A stretch of DNA of 10,090 nt from an uncultured Pseudomonadota bacterium (GTDB lineage Bacteria > Pseudomonadota > Alphaproteobacteria > RF32 > CAG-239): NCBI GenBank assembly GCA_902795745.1, contig CADBMG010000029.1, forward strand, positions 1 to 10,090, given 5' to 3'. The position numbers and the translations under genes were made by a program. Numbering within the stretch: the first letter of the stretch is position 1; every line of letters starts with the position of its first letter. Shown here piece by piece: positions 7,091-10,090 of this stretch. A model generated the notes under the pieces. The model made no database searches and was not told the DNA's origin. It saw only the letters and a program-made list of their open reading frames with translations.

Positions 7091-7484
7091 TTAGGCAGCC
7101 TATAAGCCGAGTTCTGTACACAAATAGCTTTACCATAAAGGCAAAGGTATGTGCGATAGCTATTCATCTACGCCAAGCGTCGCCGCTTGGCTGGTGCGAC
7201 CTACCTCTGGGGCGAGCCGGAAACTGCCCTCGCGTTATATAAACGCCCCCTCATTTGGTCTTGCATCAGATAGGGTTTACCCAGCCATAAACATTACTGC
7301 TCATGCGGTGAGCTCTTACCTCGCCTTTTCAACCTTACCGTAATTAAATCACGGCGGTAATTTTCTGCGGCACTGTCCCTCGGATCTCTCCGGCCAGACG
7401 TTATCTGGTATCTTGTTTCCGTGAAGCCCGGACTTTCCTCATCAATGGATCTTACATTCCTTGACGCAGCTATCCGGCTGCCTT
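7091..7484 (-). ncRNA. rnpB: RNase P RNA (bacterial type A), catalytic subunit of RNase P
   Basis: The ribozyme that removes 5' leaders from pre-tRNA. On the minus strand the 5' conserved block GAGGAAAGTCCGGGCT lies at 7425-7440, GGTAAGAGCTCACCGC at 7305-7320, and the 3' block ACAGAACTCGGCTTATAGG at 7099-7117; ACAGTGCCGCAGAAAA and AGATGAATAGC are also recognisable. Helix P1 is a perfect 8-bp pairing of AGGCAGCC (7476-7483) with GGCTGCCT (7093-7100), which sets the ends to within a few bases. P2 pairs GATAGCT (7468-7474) with AGCTATC (7155-7161). Between the P2 3' strand and the 3' conserved block there is a 37-base insertion (7118-7154), where E. coli has only a few bases. No intrinsic terminator follows; lpxC begins about 20 bases downstream, so the 3' end probably arises by processing. 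Confidence 0.96.
7118..7154 (-). other. Extra hairpin in RNase P RNA (P19-like)
   Basis: On the minus strand, GCACA (7150-7154) pairs with TGTGT (7118-7122, with one G-U), and CTTTGCC (7140-7146) pairs with GGTAAAG (7128-7134, with one G-U) around a TTTAT loop. The position, between P2 and the 3' strand of P4, is where helix P19 occurs in some bacterial RNase P RNAs and is absent in E. coli. Calling it P19 is inference from position. Confidence 0.65.
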
Positions 7485-7620
7485 GGCATTAAATTAACCT
7501 CCTTTTATTTGAAAATCAATGATTTTTACGTATTTTCACAACTTTTAATCAAATATTAAGTTTTTTAGGCTAAATACCTAAGGTATAACAACGAAAATAC
7601 AACAGAAAAGGAGCATACGT
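7485..7620. promoter_or_regulatory. Divergent control region between rnpB and the outer-membrane protein gene
   Basis: These 136 AT-rich bases separate two divergent units. There is a perfect inverted repeat AAAATCA-A-TGATTTT at 7512-7526, overlapping the candidate rnpB -35. A second inverted repeat TTAGG-N7-CCTAA at 7565-7581 sits just before TATAAC (7584-7589), a possible -10 for the plus-strand gene whose -35 is unclear. The outer-membrane protein ribosome site AAGGAG ends at 7613, seven bases before its ATG. Operator function is unproven. Confidence 0.4.
7488..7515 (-). promoter_or_regulatory. Candidate rnpB (operon) promoter
   Basis: On the minus strand, TTTTCA (plus 7510-7515; 4 of 6 to the -35 consensus) is followed after 16 bases by TTTAAT (plus 7488-7493; 5 of 6 to the -10 consensus). 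Initiation about seven bases on would fall at 7481-7483, the 5' base of helix P1, which matches the expected mature 5' end. An overlapping alternative, TTGATT-N17-TAATTT, is weaker at the -10. Confidence 0.5.
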
Positions 7621-8256
7621 ATGAATAAATTGTTATTATCCGCATCTGCTTTGGTTTTAACGGTGGCTATGGCTCACCAAGCTATGGCAGATTGCAATGG
7701 CTTATATTTAGCTGCCCGCGGTGGTGTGGTTAAACATAAAATTGAAGGCTCTAAATATGGCCCTAACGGCAACAGTGCCAATGATTTCAACAAAGAAAAA
7801 TTAATGTTGAGCGGTGCATTGGGTTATCGTTATAACTATTTCCGTGCTGAGTTAGAATATGTTTGGCGCGATAAAAACAAACATTCCGAAAGCACAGAAA
7901 ATGGTAATACTTCTTACCAATTTAAATCGCAATCTTATATGTTGAACGGCTATTTTGACTTGGCTCCGTTCCACTGGATTACCCCTTATGTCGGTGCCGG
8001 TGTCGGTATGACCAAACATAACATGAAATATAATGAACATGTTGCTGGTCCATTCGGATATGACACAACTTGGAAAACATCTAAGACTAACTTCACATGG
8101 TCTGTCGGTGGCGGTTTAAGCGTAAAAGTTACCAATCGTTTCAATGTTGATGCCGGATATCGCTACTATGATATGGGCGATATCAAAGGTGCCAACGGCA
8201 AAAAGAACGATTTAACTGCCCAAGAAATTTACGGCGGTATTCGTTACGTATTCTAA
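7621..8256 (+). CDS. Small outer-membrane beta-barrel protein (8-stranded, Omp/opacity-like)
   Basis: A predicted outer-membrane barrel of 211 residues. A Sec signal peptide (1-23) has a hydrophobic core LLLSASALVLTVAMA and cleavage after AMA, before D24. The mature part alternates aromatic and small residues in about eight strand-like segments (about 27-38, 62-71, 73-83, 99-114, 119-131, 156-170, 173-184, 200-211), including ITPYVGAGVGM and FNVDAGYRYYDMGD, typical of the OMP_b-brl, opacity-type and surface-antigen porin-like families. It ends in YGGIRYVF, with a terminal Phe and aromatic at -3, the BAM-recognition beta-signal. C25 is preceded by D24 and does not form a lipobox. Loops at about 40-60, 84-98 and 135-155 are the most polar. 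AAGGAG is well placed. It is probably a client of the BamD encoded nearby. The exact role (adhesion, integrity, host interaction) is not evident. Confidence 0.88.
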   Translation: MNKLLLSASALVLTVAMAHQAMADCNGLYLAARGGVVKHKIEGSKYGPNGNSANDFNKEKLMLSGALGYRYNYFRAELEYVWRDKNKHSESTENGNTSYQFKSQSYMLNGYFDLAPFHWITPYVGAGVGMTKHNMKYNEHVAGPFGYDTTWKTSKTNFTWSVGGGLSVKVTNRFNVDAGYRYYDMGDIKGANGKKNDLTAQEIYGGIRYVF

Positions 8257-8270
8257 AAACAACTCAACGA

Positions 8271-8302
8271 AAAAGGCCGCTAAGTCAATTAGCGGCTTTT
8301 TT
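8271..8302 (+). terminator. Intrinsic terminator after the outer-membrane protein gene
   Basis: A perfect 8-bp stem GCCGCTAA / TTAGCGGC (8276-8283 and 8289-8296) with a GTCAA loop is followed by six T. The flanking AAAAAG can extend the stem into the T run. It lies 14 bases after the stop codon and only 22 bases before the glmM start. Confidence 0.93.
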
Positions 8303-8324
8303 CATCTGAAAGAGGAGAAAAACT

Positions 8325-9677
8325 ATGGCTGATAAATTATTCGGTACCGACGGTATCCGCGGAATTGCCAACCAATTTCCGCTAACCCCTGATTTTTGCT
8401 TTAAATTAGCCTCGGTTTTGAGCAAAACCGTTTGCTCGGCAAATAAAAAGGTTGCCATTGCCCGTGATACCCGCATTTCCGGCGATATGTTGTTTAGCTC
8501 ATTAGCTGCCGGCTTTACGGCACAAGGAATTGATGTACTTGATTTAGGTATAATTCCGACTCCTCTTTGCACTACACTTACTCCCAAACTCCATGTCGAT
8601 ATGAGTATAATGATTACGGCTTCACATAATCCGTATCGTGATAACGGCTTAAAACTCATAACGCCATCCGGTGACAAATTTTCCGATGAACAAACAGATT
8701 TACTGGAAAAAGAATTGCAAAATCGGGAAATTAAAATAGATTTTTCGGCAGAACATATAGGTTCTGTTGTGAAATATCCGGCAGGTTTGGCTAATTATCT
8801 GCAAACTGTGTCATCCGTAATTTCCGCCGATTCGCTTAAAGGATTAAAAGTTGTTCTCGATTCCGCAAACGGAGCATTTTCACATATACTGCCAGAGATA
8901 TTTACTCACTTCGGAGCAAAAACAATAAGTTTATCTGATAAACCTAACGGCTACAATATTAACGAAAATTGCGGCTCTCAACACACAGAAAATATGTCAA
9001 AGACTGTTGTTGAAAATCACTACGACTTAGGCATTGCCGTAGATGGAGACGGCGATCGTATTATTATTTGTGATGAAAACGGTAATCGCTTGAACGGAGA
9101 TCAAATCATTGCCTATCTGACAACTTATTTACATAAACACCATTTACTCAAAGGTAACGGTGCCGTTGCCACGGTTTATTCCAACTTAGGTTTGGGTAAA
9201 TACATTCGTTCACTCGGACTCGAATATCACGCAACTCCGGTAGGAGAGCGTCATGTGATAGCAAAAATGCACGAAACCGGCTGCAACGTTGGCGGAGAAG
9301 AATCCGGACACATGGTTTTGAGTGACTATTCATTAACAGGTGATGCTTTGATTGCCGCAGTAATCATCTGCCGAGGTATCAAAGAAGATGGTCGTAAAGT
9401 CAGTGAAATATTTCCGGTTTTTCAGTCATTTCCGGCAGTATCTCACAACCTACGTTTTGCTGATAAAAAGATTATTGAACAAATCATGGCATCAGATGAT
9501 GTTAATGCATCAATTGCAAAAGCCAAACAAATATTGGCTGACCATGGAACGGTTTTGGTTCGCAAGTCCGGCACGGAGCCGGTCATCCGTCTGAAAGTGG
9601 AAGATGAAAATGCCGCAACAGCGCAACAATGCGCAGAAATGATATTAAACAGTATCAAAAAATGCTCTTTAACTTAA
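8325..9677 (+). CDS. glmM: Phosphoglucosamine mutase
   Basis: A cytoplasmic enzyme converting glucosamine-6-phosphate to glucosamine-1-phosphate, which GlmU turns into UDP-GlcNAc for peptidoglycan and lipid A. At 450 residues it is full length. The N-terminus KLFGTDGIRG (4-13) is the family hallmark. The active-site phosphoserine is S100 in ITASHNPYRDNGLK (97-110). The Mg-binding loop is DGDGDR (240-245), the sugar-binding loop GGEESGH (323-329), and the phosphate-binding loop RKSGTEPVIRLKVE (413-426). These loops and the FGTDGIRG start favour GlmM over other phosphohexomutases. AGGAG ends seven bases before the ATG. There is almost no room for a promoter between the preceding terminator and the start, so transcription probably comes from readthrough or a promoter within the upstream gene. 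Confidence 0.98.
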   Translation: MADKLFGTDGIRGIANQFPLTPDFCFKLASVLSKTVCSANKKVAIARDTRISGDMLFSSLAAGFTAQGIDVLDLGIIPTPLCTTLTPKLHVDMSIMITASHNPYRDNGLKLITPSGDKFSDEQTDLLEKELQNREIKIDFSAEHIGSVVKYPAGLANYLQTVSSVISADSLKGLKVVLDSANGAFSHILPEIFTHFGAKTISLSDKPNGYNINENCGSQHTENMSKTVVENHYDLGIAVDGDGDRIIICDENGNRLNGDQIIAYLTTYLHKHHLLKGNGAVATVYSNLGLGKYIRSLGLEYHATPVGERHVIAKMHETGCNVGGEESGHMVLSDYSLTGDALIAAVIICRGIKEDGRKVSEIFPVFQSFPAVSHNLRFADKKIIEQIMASDDVNASIAKAKQILADHGTVLVRKSGTEPVIRLKVEDENAATAQQCAEMILNSIKKCSLT

Positions 9678-9726
9678 AGATTTATTTACCTAATCTCTTT
9701 AGTATATGACTTAAAGGAGATTCTTT

Positions 9727-10089
9727 ATGTTAGGGCTAATTTCGCTTATTGTACGCACAATTGTATTAAATCCGATGATTGTTGCCGGTATTGCCCTTGC
9801 CTGTTACTACAAGTTCACATATAGTTGGCAAGTGATAAAGCTCATTTTCACTGCGGCATGGGTGCCTTATGCCATTATGGTAGGTATTGCCTTGGCATAT
9901 ACATTGTTATTCAAGCACGTTTACTATCCTAACAGCAAGCGTATCAACTGGTGGGCGACGACTAAAAGCTCTGTTTTTCATTTTTTAACTATAGCATTAG
10001 TTGTAGGTTTGACTTTACTTATTTTACATATATGGGACAGCTCATCTGTACAAAATTTAGATGATTATCTGCGCTATAAAAAAAGATAA
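9727..10089 (+). CDS. Unrecognised small inner-membrane protein, three predicted helices
   Basis: A 120-residue protein that I do not recognise. Hydrophobic stretches at about 4-27, 37-62 and 83-103 look like transmembrane helices. The loop between helices 2 and 3 (63-82) carries HVYYPNSKRINWW, and the last 17 residues are polar and end in YLRYKKR. It has no cleavable signal peptide and no catalytic motif I can name. A well-placed AAGGAG seven bases before the ATG, and a reading frame closed just before the window edge, support a real gene. It lies 49 bases after glmM with no terminator between, so they may share a transcript. A membrane role linked to the envelope is only a guess from position. 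Confidence 0.8.
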   Translation: MLGLISLIVRTIVLNPMIVAGIALACYYKFTYSWQVIKLIFTAAWVPYAIMVGIALAYTLLFKHVYYPNSKRINWWATTKSSVFHFLTIALVVGLTLLILHIWDSSSVQNLDDYLRYKKR

Positions 10090-10090
10090 C

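Noticed and set aside
7072..7167. Longer lpxC start reaching to 7167
   Set aside because: The extra 31-32 residues are translated from the conserved 3' end of RNase P RNA, show no homology-like pattern, and the family N-terminus (MxxRTL) with a good ribosome site starts at 7071.
7149..7343. Plus-strand open frame of 64 codons
   Set aside because: It is antisense to the RNase P RNA conserved core and has no ribosome site; it is a by-product of the RNA sequence.
8285..8677. Minus-strand open frame of 130 codons
   Set aside because: It is antisense to the 5' part of glmM and begins and ends without supporting signals.

Overview
This window looks like a piece of an AT-rich Gram-negative genome, most probably an alphaproteobacterium. 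The gene order lpxC-bamD-recN is a known alphaproteobacterial arrangement (normally downstream of ftsZ), uvrC-pgsA is a common proteobacterial pair, the response regulator resembles the OmpR/PetR group, and the RNase P RNA has bacterial type-A conserved blocks. An uncultured, host-associated, low-GC lineage is plausible, but that is inference. I see no insertion sequence, phage, CRISPR, tRNA or toxin-antitoxin signature. The window is mostly housekeeping genes, with several unusual additions.

Left and centre (about 1-7485), all on the minus strand and so read right to left: RNase P RNA (rnpB), lpxC (lipid A synthesis), bamD (outer-membrane protein assembly lipoprotein), recN (double-strand break repair), uvrC (nucleotide excision repair), pgsA (phosphatidylglycerolphosphate synthase), and an OmpR-family response regulator that runs off the left edge. 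The gaps are tiny (20, 3, 33, 1, 50 and 15 bases). I see no terminator between them, including between rnpB and lpxC, so the RNase P RNA may be the head of a long envelope-and-repair transcript.

Right side (about 7500-10090), plus strand: a divergent control region of about 135 bases, a small 8-stranded outer-membrane beta-barrel protein, a strong intrinsic terminator, then glmM (phosphoglucosamine mutase, leading to UDP-GlcNAc) and an unrecognised three-helix membrane protein.

Functionally, GlmM makes the precursor of UDP-GlcNAc, from which LpxC's substrate is formed. BamD helps insert barrels such as the neighbouring outer-membrane protein. PgsA makes the anionic inner-membrane lipid. The most notable oddities are a BamD with a C-terminal tail of about 31-residue tandem repeats carrying KSWFSGWF; a PgsA with a histone-H1-like Lys/Thr-rich tail of about 65 residues; an RNase P RNA with an extra hairpin before its 3' conserved block; and the placement of rnpB directly ahead of lpxC.
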